This document shows, piece by piece, positions 27,352 through 35,792 of a DNA stretch of 64,000 nt (the first letter of the stretch is position 1; each line of letters starts with the position of its first letter). A program made the position numbers and the translations under genes. Origin of the DNA: Jeotgalibaca arthritidis (GTDB lineage Bacteria > Bacillota > Bacilli > Lactobacillales > Aerococcaceae); the NCBI RefSeq assembly GCF_011100465.1, contig NZ_CP049740.1:1852001-1916000 (forward strand), written 5' to 3'. A model generated the notes under the pieces. It saw only the letters and a list, made by a program, of their open reading frames with translations, was not told the DNA's origin and did not search any database.

Positions 27352-27687
27352 ATGATTGAAGCAAGATTTAACCATAATGAATCAGGCGCCATTGTCTCAT
27401 TTGAGATTACGGGTCATGCTGGTTATGCAGATATGGGTGAGGATATCGTTTGTGCTGCTGTCTCTGTTCTAGCTATTGAAACTGTCAATAGTTTAGATAA
27501 AATGGCTAATCATCAAATGATTGTCGAACAAGCAGATAAAGAGGGCGGTTACTTGTATGCGGAAGTTCAAACTGAGCTAACGGATCAACAAGATAGCGTG
27601 ACTCAAATTTTGTTGAAGCATTTGTATTTATCGCTAGAGGATGTCTCTGAGACTTATCCTGACTATGTTAAACTAATAAACCATTAA
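27352..27687 (+). CDS. prp: ribosomal-processing cysteine protease Prp
   Basis: Prp removes the N-terminal extension of ribosomal protein L27 in Firmicutes, an essential step for ribosome function. The 111-residue protein keeps the catalytic histidine and cysteine (GHAGYADMGEDIVCAAVS, H22 and C34). The L27 gene downstream does carry the matching extension. AGAAGTGATTAACT precedes ATG 27352. Confidence 0.93.
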   Translation: MIEARFNHNESGAIVSFEITGHAGYADMGEDIVCAAVSVLAIETVNSLDKMANHQMIVEQADKEGGYLYAEVQTELTDQQDSVTQILLKHLYLSLEDVSETYPDYVKLINH

Positions 27688-27725
27688 TACTTAAATAAAA
27701 TCTAAAACCAAGGAGGTGCAAACTC

Positions 27726-28010
27726 ATGTTGAAACTTAACCTTCAATTGTTCGCTACGAAAAAAGGGGGCGGTTCTACTTCTAACGGCCGTGACTCTCAT
27801 GCTAAACGTTTAGGTGCTAAACGAGCAGACGGACAACACGTATCTGGTGGATCTATTTTGTACCGTCAACGCGGAACAAAAATCCATCCAGGATTGAACG
27901 TTGGTAAAGGTGGAGACGATACTTTGTATGCTAAGACAGACGGAATTGTACGTTTCGAACGTCTAGGACGTAACAAAAAACAAGTATCAGTTTACCCTGT
28001 TGCTCAATAA
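27726..28010 (+). CDS. rpmA: 50S ribosomal protein L27 with cleavable N-terminus
   Basis: The 94-residue protein starts [18 protein letters not shown]. The LNLQLF segment is the Prp cleavage extension seen in Firmicutes; cut after the FA region, it exposes the TKKGGGST tail that reaches the peptidyl transferase centre. AAGGAGGTG is the ribosome binding site. A terminator follows. Confidence 0.97.
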   Translation: MLKLNLQLFATKKGGGSTSNGRDSHAKRLGAKRADGQHVSGGSILYRQRGTKIHPGLNVGKGGDDTLYAKTDGIVRFERLGRNKKQVSVYPVAQ

Positions 28011-28045
28011 TAAATAAATGTTTTTCCAATTTACATACACAAAAG

Positions 28046-28081
28046 AACTTGCGAAGGTATTTCCTGACGCAAGTTTTTTTT
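28046..28081 (+). terminator. rpmA terminator
   Basis: AACTTGCG pairs with CGCAAGTT, followed by a T8 run. Confidence 0.8.
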
Positions 28082-28112
28082 CTAGCAAAGAAAGGCGAAA
28101 GGTGGGTCTTTT

Positions 28113-29126
28113 ATGGACACAACAAAACTTGAACACTTATTTTCGACACTCGATCAAGCCGTTCTTCTCCTACAAGAGGAATTAGATGTTTCCTATATCG
28201 AAGCATTAGCAGAAACAATTCAGAATATCGCTTACGATAACCAGGCACAACAAATGGATGGTTTACCCTCCGAGGAAACAGTTAAGCAGTTGAATCGCCT
28301 TTACCGTCAACTAAAATTAAATGAAGAATCACGAGAAGTGACACACAAACTCTTACAATTAAGCTATATCAAAGCTATTAAAGAAGATAAAATCCAAGTC
28401 AATCACCAAATTACACCGGATACCATTGCTTCTTTAATTGCCTATTTCACTGCTGTAGTTCTGGGAGATAATAAGGAAGCCATTCATGTTCACGACTTAG
28501 CAGTTGGAACAGGTAACCTCTTGTCCGTTGTTATGGAAGCTCTTGAAGGTAAAGGAAAGTCCGTTACAGCTGAATTAGTTGATAATGATGATTTGTTAAT
28601 CTCGCTAGCGTCCAATGGATTGCATCTGCAAGGATGGGGAGAAAACGTTCAATTCACACATTCTGATAGCCTTCAAGAACTATTGATTCAGCCAGCTGAC
28701 TTGGCAGTTTCTGATTTACCAGTTGGTTATTATCCAGTCGATGATCGTGCGAAGAAATTCCAAACGTCATTTAAAGAAGGTCATTCCTTTGCCCATTATT
28801 TGTTGATTGAACAGCACTTGAAATACTTAAAAGAGGGCGGATGGGGTGTCTTTATTGTCCCGAAAGACCTGTTTGAAAGTGATAACCAAGGCGTTCTAAT
28901 GAAATGGTTGAAGGGAGCGGGGTACTTACAAGCTATGCTTCATTTACCTCAAACCTTGTTCCAGTCTGAAAAAATTCAAAAATCAATTGTCATGATTCAA
29001 AAGAAAGGCAACGGATCAAAGCAAGCTAAACAAGTTTTACTTGCTAATATGCCAGACTTGAAAGATGCGCGTCGAATGAAAGAGTTTTTAGGAAATTTTA
29101 ACAATTGGCGTGAAAAGATGTTATAA
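28113..29126 (+). CDS. YtxK-like class I methyltransferase
   Basis: This 337-residue protein resembles the N6-adenine DNA methylase fold, with SAM motif I (HDLAVGTGNLLS, near residue 130) and a motif IV variant SDLPVGYYP in place of NPPY. In Bacillus and Lactobacillales this family (YtxK) lies directly before ackA, as here, often at the end of a competence operon, though its substrate is unknown. No restriction gene is present, so it is not a restriction-modification system. AAAGGTGGG precedes ATG 28113. Confidence 0.88.
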   Translation: MDTTKLEHLFSTLDQAVLLLQEELDVSYIEALAETIQNIAYDNQAQQMDGLPSEETVKQLNRLYRQLKLNEESREVTHKLLQLSYIKAIKEDKIQVNHQITPDTIASLIAYFTAVVLGDNKEAIHVHDLAVGTGNLLSVVMEALEGKGKSVTAELVDNDDLLISLASNGLHLQGWGENVQFTHSDSLQELLIQPADLAVSDLPVGYYPVDDRAKKFQTSFKEGHSFAHYLLIEQHLKYLKEGGWGVFIVPKDLFESDNQGVLMKWLKGAGYLQAMLHLPQTLFQSEKIQKSIVMIQKKGNGSKQAKQVLLANMPDLKDARRMKEFLGNFNNWREKML

Positions 29127-29127
29127 T
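29122..29127 (+). promoter_or_regulatory. ackA promoter -10 element
   Basis: TATAAT with an upstream TGT (extended -10) overlaps the stop codon of the preceding gene. The -35 region is weak. Confidence 0.45.
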
Positions 29128-29172
29128 ACTTTTGATATCATCATAAAACTTTGTTAGGAGCGAAAAAAACGA

Positions 29173-30366
29173 ATGTCAAAAATTATTGCAATTAACGCTG
29201 GAAGTTCCAGTCTGAAATTTACTTTATACCAAATGCCAGAAGAAGAAGCTGTTTCATCAGGTATTATTGAGAGAATTGGTTTGAAAGATTCTATTTTCAC
29301 AATTAAATATGGTGAAGGTAAAAAGTATTCCGTTACAGAAGATATTGATAACCATGAAATTGCTGTTGAGAAATTAATGACTCAATTAGTAGAACTAGGA
29401 ATTATCACAGACTTCAACGAAATCACTGGCGTTGGACACCGTATTGTAGCTGGTGGAGAAGACTTCAAAGAATCAGCACTAATTGATGACGAAGCTCTTG
29501 CTAAGATTGAAGCACTAGGTGAATTAGCACCACTGCACAACCCTGCAAATGCAACAGGAATTCGTGCCTTCAAAAAATTATTACCAGAAATCACAAGCGT
29601 AGCTGTTTTCGATACAGCATTCCACGCCGACATGCCAGCTGTAAACTACCTATATAGCATTCCAATGGAGTACTATGAAGATTTCGCAGCTCGTAAGTAC
29701 GGTGCTCACGGAACAAGCCACCAATACGTTTCAGAACGTGCAGCTGAGTTATTAGGCAAACCACTAGAAGACTTGAAAATCATTACTTGTCACTTAGGTA
29801 ATGGTGCGTCTATTACTGCTGTAGATGGCGGAAAATCAATCGATACATCTATGGGATTCACACCACTAGCTGGTCTTACAATGGGAACTCGCTCTGGTGA
29901 TATCGATGCATCATTATTACCATACTTGATGAATAAACTTGAAATTACTGATATTAATGAAATGGTTAATATTTTAAACAAAAAATCAGGTTTACTAGGT
30001 CTTTCTGGTGTATCAAGTGATATGCGTGACGTTGAAACTGAAGCTGAAGCTGGAGATGAGCGTTCACAACTAGCATTAGATATTTTCTACAACCGCGTTC
30101 AAAAATACATTGGTCAATACATTGCAACAATGAATGGTGTTGATGCAATTGTCTTCACTGCTGGTATTGGTGAAAACTCTGCTATGACACGTCAAATCAT
30201 CATCGACGGCATTAGCTGGTTCGGTTGTGACATTGACGAAGAAAGAAATAACGTTCGTGGAGAAGAAAGAATCATCTCAACAGATGCTGCTAAAGTACAA
30301 GTTCTTCTTATTCCAACTGATGAAGAAAAAGTTATCTTAAATGACGTTATTCGTTTAAGCAAATAA
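29173..30366 (+). CDS. ackA: acetate kinase
   Basis: AckA makes ATP and acetate from acetyl phosphate and ADP, a main energy step of fermentation. The 397-residue protein has the signatures [12 protein letters not shown] at the start, [10 protein letters not shown] and HLGNGASI, and the C-terminal [10 protein letters not shown]. Start preceded by TTAGGAGCG. It fits with the partial pdhA at the window end, which would feed acetyl-CoA into the same route. Confidence 0.97.
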   Translation: MSKIIAINAGSSSLKFTLYQMPEEEAVSSGIIERIGLKDSIFTIKYGEGKKYSVTEDIDNHEIAVEKLMTQLVELGIITDFNEITGVGHRIVAGGEDFKESALIDDEALAKIEALGELAPLHNPANATGIRAFKKLLPEITSVAVFDTAFHADMPAVNYLYSIPMEYYEDFAARKYGAHGTSHQYVSERAAELLGKPLEDLKIITCHLGNGASITAVDGGKSIDTSMGFTPLAGLTMGTRSGDIDASLLPYLMNKLEITDINEMVNILNKKSGLLGLSGVSSDMRDVETEAEAGDERSQLALDIFYNRVQKYIGQYIATMNGVDAIVFTAGIGENSAMTRQIIIDGISWFGCDIDEERNNVRGEERIISTDAAKVQVLLIPTDEEKVILNDVIRLSK

Positions 30367-30376
30367 GTTAAATAGA

Positions 30377-30412
30377 AAATGACGGAAGGGCATGAGTCCT
30401 TCCGTCATTTTT
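30377..30412 (+). terminator. ackA terminator
   Basis: AAAATGACGGAAGG pairs with CCTTCCGTCATTTT, with TTATAG after. Confidence 0.8.
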
Positions 30413-30623
30413 TATAGTCTAGGGGATTATAAGTTCAGCCATCAATGTCTAGCTCCCAAGTCCTGGCCTACTGAAAAAAAGATAAATTTGCCCCATTGCG
30501 CGCTTCGCTGCTCGCTAACGCATATCATTCGACTAACCCGCTGAAGCGCGAAGTCTCCTGACAATTCAGGGTCAAATTTCCTATTTTTTCATAGGCCAAG
30601 GCGGACTTGTCCGCTTTTCTTAT
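30409..30623. repeat. dispersed structured repeat, long copy
   Basis: This is the full form of the element also present at 8351-8515. It holds 50 extra bases (30514-30563) whose GAAGCGCG arm pairs with CGCGCTTC of the shared part. The outer halves form a long imperfect hairpin, and the end carries GCGGAC-TT-GTCCGC with a T-rich tail. It lies directly after the ackA terminator. It is probably a non-autonomous, MITE-like or regulatory element; no coding frame is present. Confidence 0.85.
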
Positions 30624-30628
30624 AGTCA

Positions 30629-30770
30629 GCTGTACGATACAGCAGTAATAATAAAAAGATAAAAAGTTAATAAAAGAGTTGTATCTTACATTTCTGCCCT
30701 CAAATGTATCATACAGTTCGATATCTTAGTGCTGTATCTTACATTTGGCTATGTAAATGTAAGATACAGC
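30629..30770. repeat. cluster of five TGTA-N3-TACA sites with two hairpins
   Basis: TGTA-N3-TACA occurs at 30631, 30680, 30705, 30733 and 30758. The last two are the arms of a perfect 16-bp hairpin (GCTGTATCTTACATTT at 30731-30746 and its complement at 30755-30770), followed by CAGTTTTT. The second and third form a similar imperfect hairpin. The same 11-mer appears once more at 38480. The flanking genes ackA and usp converge here, so this is not an ordinary promoter operator. Confidence 0.7.
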
Positions 30771-30802
30771 CAGTTTTTAAACGCTGTATCGACAAAAATG
30801 GC

Positions 30803-30836
30803 ATAAAAAAACAAGGTTGGCTTAAATTGCCAACCT
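30803..30836 (-). terminator. usp terminator
   Basis: On the minus strand AGGTTGGC and GCCAACCT arms are followed by a T-rich tract. Confidence 0.75.
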
Positions 30837-30850
30837 CGTAACTTTTTTGA

Positions 30851-31312
30851 TTAGTTTACTTTTTTATTTTCCAAATCAGTTCGCACAACCATGACGTCAC
30901 ATGGGGCATGGCGAATCACATATTCAGAAACCGAGCCGATGAAGAGACGTTCAACAGCATTTAAGCCTGTTGCGCCAATCATAATTAAGTCGGCATGGTA
31001 TTCTTCAGGTAAATCTTTACCAATCATCACTTTAGGTGAGCCGTATTCAATGCGACTTTCAATGTCGCTTAAGCCAGCATCACGAGCGACTTTTTCATAG
31101 CTATCCATCATGACTTTTGTCTGACGGATAATTTCGTCTGTAAAACTACCTTCGAAGCCTGAAGGGGTTTGGATGGCTCTGGTATCGATAACGTGGACGA
31201 TAACCAGTTTTGAATGATTTCGTTTTGAAACTTCAATTGCTTTTCGAAATGCCAATTCTGACTCGCTTGAACCATCGACAGGGGCCAAAATTGTTGTGTA
31301 TTCTTGTAACAT
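30851..31312 (-). CDS. universal stress protein, UspA family
   Basis: The 153-residue single-domain Usp has the ATP-binding motif G-2x-G-9x-G-S (GATGLNAVERLFIGS), so it is probably of the nucleotide-binding subgroup. I use ATG 31312 because GGAGTGA lies just upstream; GTG 31321 overlaps that ribosome binding site. Its exact role is unknown. Together with rarA it flanks the probable 6S RNA locus. Confidence 0.92.
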   Translation of the reverse strand: MLQEYTTILAPVDGSSESELAFRKAIEVSKRNHSKLVIVHVIDTRAIQTPSGFEGSFTDEIIRQTKVMMDSYEKVARDAGLSDIESRIEYGSPKVMIGKDLPEEYHADLIMIGATGLNAVERLFIGSVSEYVIRHAPCDVMVVRTDLENKKVN

Positions 31313-31392
31313 AACGATCACTCCATTTCTTCTTTGCTTACATCTTTATTGTAACGCATTTTTGAAGAAATAAAAAGGAAGTAATGAAAGCG

Positions 31393-31683
31393 TTATTTTA
31401 ATCGTTTAGATAGACTGTTTGAAAAATAAGCTGAATAGAGCGAAACGATCACGATGAAGACAAGATAAACGATTTTTTGATCGACAATTAAGGTAATGAC
31501 TGATGATAGGGCAAAGGCTGCAAAAATTATCCCATTTATTGTAAAGAATTGATTTAATTGTTGTTTTTGAGCATCTGTGAATTTTTCTGGAAATAAAAGA
31601 AAAGCATCGTTAGCTTTCTTAGTCAAAAACCAACTAACGACTAGTAAGAGTATGCCAAATGTGATTATTAATCCTTTAATCAT
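31393..31683 (-). CDS. small membrane protein, 96 aa, unknown
   Basis: The product has three hydrophobic segments (about residues 3-22, 48-67 and 70-88) and a basic C-terminus (NSLSKRLK). The start ATG 31683 has AAAGGAG upstream. It is directly downstream of the probable 6S RNA terminator in the same direction. I do not recognise the family. Confidence 0.65.
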   Translation of the reverse strand: MIKGLIITFGILLLVVSWFLTKKANDAFLLFPEKFTDAQKQQLNQFFTINGIIFAAFALSSVITLIVDQKIVYLVFIVIVSLYSAYFSNSLSKRLK

Positions 31684-31699
31684 CAGAAGAAGAACTCCT

Positions 31700-31732
31700 T
31701 TCAAAAATAAAAAGCCGCTCAAAGAGCGGCTT
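31700..31732 (-). terminator. terminator of the probable 6S RNA
   Basis: On the minus strand AAGCCGCTC and GAGCGGCTT arms are followed by TTTATTTTTG. Confidence 0.8.
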
Positions 31733-31890
31733 CTAAAGTATAGAACTTTATAGAGAAAATCCGATGGTGCCGGTTTATGTTATTCTACTAGTTTTGAACC
31801 CGCAGTATTAGCAGGTGGGCTCCACAGAATGTCTTGCTAGCTTCCACATGACATGGCTTGCTATCCGACATAAATCAAGGATCCCAATAT
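31712..31890 (-). ncRNA. ssrS: probable 6S RNA
   Basis: A gene-free stretch of about 180 bases between rarA and a small membrane protein gene ends in its own strong terminator and has TTGACC upstream at 31906-31911. Distant segments pair (TTTATGT near the 5' end with ACATAAA near 31775). In Firmicutes, 6S RNA, which binds RNA polymerase and lowers sigma-A transcription, is found beside rarA, and I recall universal stress protein genes as neighbours. The -10 spacing is not clean, so the 5' end is uncertain. Identification is by location, size and terminator. Confidence 0.6.
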
Positions 31891-32046
31891 AGTAATTATT
31901 TGTTCGGTCAACACATTGAGAATATATCGTACACCTCAGAACTTCTTATAAGTATAGTAGCACACACCTGAATAGGATGCAAGAATTCTTACTTAATTTT
32001 TATTTAAAAAGCTGTTTTAATAAGGATGTAAGCGTAACCCATTTTT

Positions 32047-33321
32047 TTATTTTCCAGATGATTTTCTTAGAGAATCTGCTTGTTGAGCAAGTGCTTTTTC
32101 ATATTTACCAGTGATCACTGCTTCGTAATACTGAGACGATTTTAGACTGTCTGGCAAGTATTGTTGCGCCACCCAGTGGTTGTCGTAAGCATGTGGGTAT
32201 TTATAATTAACGCCTCTGCCTAATTTTTCAGCACCTTGATAATGAGCATCTTTGAGGTGTAAGGGCACATCTCCTGATTTTCCCTGACGAACGTCATTTA
32301 AAGCTGCGTCAATGGCATCAATCGCTGAATTTGATTTGGGAGATAGGGCTAAATCAATGACTGCGTGTGCCAGTGGAATTCGTGCTTCCGGTAGACCTAA
32401 TTTTTCAGCAGCTTGAACGGCAGATACTGTTCGTGCCACGGCTGCTGGGTTACCAAATCCAATATCCTCATAAGCGCAAACTAATAGTCTTCTGCATATA
32501 ATAACCAGTTCACCAGCTTCAATTAAACGAGCCAAGTAGTGAAGAGAGGCATCGACATCACTACCACGTAATGATTTTTGAAAAGCAGAAATAACGTCAT
32601 AATGAGCATCGCCATCTTTATCATGGACCAGTGCTTTTCTTTGTAAGCATTCCTCAGCAATAGTAAGCGTAATATGAATGTCGCCCTCATCATTTTCAGG
32701 AGTTGAACGAGCGGCTAATTCTAATGCATTAAGTGACCCTCTTAAATCACCCATAGAACTTCTTGCGAAATGCTGGAGAGCATTATCATCCAATTTAATC
32801 GCTAAGTGGCCAAGACCATTTTTTTCATCTGTTAAGGCGCGCTGTAAAGCTACTTCAATATCAGTTATAGCAAGCGGTTTGACCTCAAAAATTTGCGTTC
32901 GACTTCTAATCGCAGGGTTAATACTAATATAAGGGTTCTCTGTTGTTGCGCCAATGAGAACAATGAGGCCACTTTCTAAATGAGGAAGTAAAAAATCTTG
33001 TTTAGGCTTATCTAAACGATGAATTTCATCGAGTAACAAAATAACCTGACCTGAAAACTTAGCTTCTTCAACAACAATTTGTAAATCTTTTTTAGAATCA
33101 GTTGCAGCATTTAATTGGCGGAAGGCAGACTGTGTTGATCCTGAAATGGCACTTGCGATACTTGTTTTCCCTGTACCTGGTGGACCATAGAGAATCATCG
33201 ATGATAGCATGCGAGCGTCTACCATTCGTCTAATAATTTTATTTGGACCAACTAAGTGTTGCTGTCCGACAACTTCGTCGATATTGGTTGGTCTCATGCG
33301 AAAGGCGAGCGGTTTTTTCAT
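32047..33321 (-). CDS. rarA: replication-associated recombination protein RarA (MgsA)
   Basis: RarA is a clamp-loader-like AAA+ ATPase that acts at stalled forks. The 424-residue protein has Walker A GPPGTGKTS, Walker B LLDEIHR and the C-terminal MgsA tetramerisation region. ATG 33321 is preceded by AAAGGAATAACC, while the upstream in-frame ATG 33339 overlaps that site. Single gene on the minus strand. Confidence 0.95.
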   Translation of the reverse strand: MKKPLAFRMRPTNIDEVVGQQHLVGPNKIIRRMVDARMLSSMILYGPPGTGKTSIASAISGSTQSAFRQLNAATDSKKDLQIVVEEAKFSGQVILLLDEIHRLDKPKQDFLLPHLESGLIVLIGATTENPYISINPAIRSRTQIFEVKPLAITDIEVALQRALTDEKNGLGHLAIKLDDNALQHFARSSMGDLRGSLNALELAARSTPENDEGDIHITLTIAEECLQRKALVHDKDGDAHYDVISAFQKSLRGSDVDASLHYLARLIEAGELVIICRRLLVCAYEDIGFGNPAAVARTVSAVQAAEKLGLPEARIPLAHAVIDLALSPKSNSAIDAIDAALNDVRQGKSGDVPLHLKDAHYQGAEKLGRGVNYKYPHAYDNHWVAQQYLPDSLKSSQYYEAVITGKYEKALAQQADSLRKSSGK

Positions 33322-33352
33322 AATGGTTATTCCTTTCATTCATTCTGATACT

Positions 33353-33381
33353 ATTATAAGCGACATAATGAAATAGAACAA
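33353..33381 (-). promoter_or_regulatory. rarA promoter
   Basis: On the minus strand TTGTTC and TATAAT with a 17-base spacer. Confidence 0.6.
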
Positions 33382-33423
33382 ATATTCGTTTTTAAGCTTT
33401 TTTAAATAAAAAAAGTAAGTGAC

Positions 33424-33452
33424 TTATCAAATGCATGGTTTATAGCTATAAT
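33424..33452 (+). promoter_or_regulatory. gshF promoter
   Basis: TTATCA and TATAAT with a 17-base spacer, about 40 bases before the start. Confidence 0.65.
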
Positions 33453-33492
33453 AGAACTAGTGTAAAAATGTAGATGAAAGAGAGTAGTGTAG

Positions 33493-35790
33493 ATGAATAT
33501 CAAAACAATCATCAAAGATAATAAGTTCGAGAACTTATTTACAAAAGCGATTTTTGGGGTAGAAAAAGAATCCCAACGCATTTTGAGGGACGGAACGATT
33601 ACGGAGAGTGAGCACCCTCATTTATTTGGTAACCGAACTTTTCATCCTTATATTCAAACGGACTTTGCAGAAAGTCAGTTGGAACTTGTTACACCACCAG
33701 TAGAGAGTGTGCAAGAAGTTGAAGATTGGTTGGCTGCTATTCATGATGTGGTCCATGCTTCGCTTAATGAAGATGAGTATATGCTTCCTTTCAGTTTGCC
33801 GATTCACATGCCTGAAGAAGACATGATTCACATTGCTAAATTGGATAATAAAGAAGACGTTCGCTACCGCGATTATTTAGCAAAAGTCTATGGAAAGAAA
33901 AAACAAATGATGAGTGGCATCCACTTTAACTTTGAATTTCATCCTGACTTTCTTCAAGCACTCTATGAAAAACAAAATGATATTCAAACATTTCGTGAAT
34001 TTCAAACAGCGGTTTACTTTAAATTAACCCACAATTTCCTAAGATACCAGTGGATGTTAACTTATCTATTAGGTGCTTCAGTTGAAGTAAAAGATAACTA
34101 CTTCCAAGATAATACCATCCCAGATGATATTCCAAGTGGCTATATTAGAAGTTTAAGAAGTAGCAAGTATGGCTATGTCAATAACGAGGATGTCAACGTA
34201 TCGTTTAATAGTTTAGAAGAATATGTTGAAAGCATTGAACGAATGGTTTCAGAAGGAAAATTAATTGAAGAAAAAGAATTCTATTCACCCGTTCGTTTTC
34301 GTGGTGGTAAAAAAGCTAGACAAGTTCTTGAAAATGGCGTTGCCTATCTGGAGTTCCGTTTGTTTGACCTGAACCCCTTTAGTAAATATGGTATTTCTAA
34401 AGCAGACATGTCCTTTGTTCATAGCTTCTTTATGTATTTATTATGGATAGACGAAGCAACTAATGAAGCTGATTGGCAAAAGGGTCGTGACATGAATAGT
34501 CAAACTGCCTTTGAACACCCTTTACAGCTATCTGCCTTCCAAGAAGAGGGGCTTCAAATGATGACAGGTTTGTTAGCCATGTTGGAAGAAATAGACGCAC
34601 CACTTGACTTAGTTAGCATTGCTAAAGACAAATACCAAGCCTTTCTTCAACCTGAAAAAACAATTAGTGGTCAATTAGTCACTATGGAAGAAGAGGGTAT
34701 TGACTTATCTGAGTGGGCTACTCAATCAGCTGTTCACTATAAAGAGACATCATTAGAGCGTCCTTATGCCTTAACAGGATTTGAGGATATGGAATTATCG
34801 ACTCAAATTTTGTTATTTGATGCCATTCAACAAGGGTTAGAGATTTCTATCCTTGACCGCAGCGACCAATTTATTTCGTTGAAATATGGCGACCATTTAG
34901 AGTACGTTAAAAATGGTAATATGACCGCTCTTGATAGCTACATATCACCACTCATTATGGAAAATAAAGTCGTCACAAAAAAAATACTAGCTAAACACGG
35001 GTTTTCTGTGCCAGCTAGTATGGAATATACAAATCAAGAACAAGCGGTTAGAGACTATCAACTCTTTGCCAACAAAGCTTTTGTTGTTAAGCCAAAATCT
35101 ACTAACTATGGTTTAGGTATTTCTATTTTTAAAGAAGGAGCTAATTTAGCTAACTTTACTAAAGCCGTTGCTATTGCTCTTAAAGAGGACGATACCATTT
35201 TAGTAGAGGATTTTGTTGAAGGAACAGAATATCGTTTCTTTGTTATTGGTGAAGAAACCAAGGCTGTTTTGCTTCGTGTGCCGGCGAATGTGACGGGGGA
35301 TGGCATTCATACGATTAAAGAATTAGTCGCTATGAAAAATGAAGACCCATTAAGAGGGAAAAACCACCGCAGCCCGCTTGAAAAAATAGAACTAGGAGAC
35401 ATTGAGTTGATGACCTTGGAAGAACAAGGCTATCAAGTAGATGATATTCCTGAAGCAGCTAGTCGTGTTTATTTAAGAGATAATTCCAATGTGAGTACCG
35501 GTGGCGATTCGATTGATTATACGGATAAGATGGATGAGTCATACAAGCAATTAGCAGCACAGATGGCAACTGTTTTAGGCGCAACCATTTCAGGCATGGA
35601 TATGATGATTAAAGACTATCAGCAACCATCAACAAAAGAAAACCCAGGCTATGGTGTGATCGAAGCGAACTTCAACCCCATGATGATGATGCATATTTAT
35701 CCATTTGAAGGGGAATCACGACGCTTAACACGTGATATACTAGATCGCTTATTCCCGGAAATGACAATTAAAGAAAAAGGTGGGAAATAA
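33493..35790 (+). CDS. gshF: bifunctional glutamate-cysteine ligase / glutathione synthetase
   Basis: GshF performs both steps of glutathione synthesis in some Firmicutes. The 765-residue protein has the GshA-type ligase in residues about 1-470 (FGVEKESQRI, ESQLELVTPPV) and an ATP-grasp synthetase in the C-terminal third (FVVKPKSTNYGLGISIF, EDFVEGTEYRFFVIG, EANFNPMM). Length matches the family. The gene has its own promoter, and the M50-like protease gene starts 2 bases after its stop. It indicates a thiol-protected, oxygen-exposed lifestyle. Confidence 0.95.
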   Translation: MNIKTIIKDNKFENLFTKAIFGVEKESQRILRDGTITESEHPHLFGNRTFHPYIQTDFAESQLELVTPPVESVQEVEDWLAAIHDVVHASLNEDEYMLPFSLPIHMPEEDMIHIAKLDNKEDVRYRDYLAKVYGKKKQMMSGIHFNFEFHPDFLQALYEKQNDIQTFREFQTAVYFKLTHNFLRYQWMLTYLLGASVEVKDNYFQDNTIPDDIPSGYIRSLRSSKYGYVNNEDVNVSFNSLEEYVESIERMVSEGKLIEEKEFYSPVRFRGGKKARQVLENGVAYLEFRLFDLNPFSKYGISKADMSFVHSFFMYLLWIDEATNEADWQKGRDMNSQTAFEHPLQLSAFQEEGLQMMTGLLAMLEEIDAPLDLVSIAKDKYQAFLQPEKTISGQLVTMEEEGIDLSEWATQSAVHYKETSLERPYALTGFEDMELSTQILLFDAIQQGLEISILDRSDQFISLKYGDHLEYVKNGNMTALDSYISPLIMENKVVTKKILAKHGFSVPASMEYTNQEQAVRDYQLFANKAFVVKPKSTNYGLGISIFKEGANLANFTKAVAIALKEDDTILVEDFVEGTEYRFFVIGEETKAVLLRVPANVTGDGIHTIKELVAMKNEDPLRGKNHRSPLEKIELGDIELMTLEEQGYQVDDIPEAASRVYLRDNSNVSTGGDSIDYTDKMDESYKQLAAQMATVLGATISGMDMMIKDYQQPSTKENPGYGVIEANFNPMMMMHIYPFEGESRRLTRDILDRLFPEMTIKEKGGK

Positions 35791-35792
35791 AA

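Noticed and set aside
28113-29126. Type I restriction-modification methylase
   Set aside because: No specificity or restriction subunit is near; the size and place before ackA fit the YtxK family.
30629-30770. CRISPR array
   Set aside because: Repeats are only 11-16 bases, arranged as inverted pairs with irregular spacing, and no cas genes are present.
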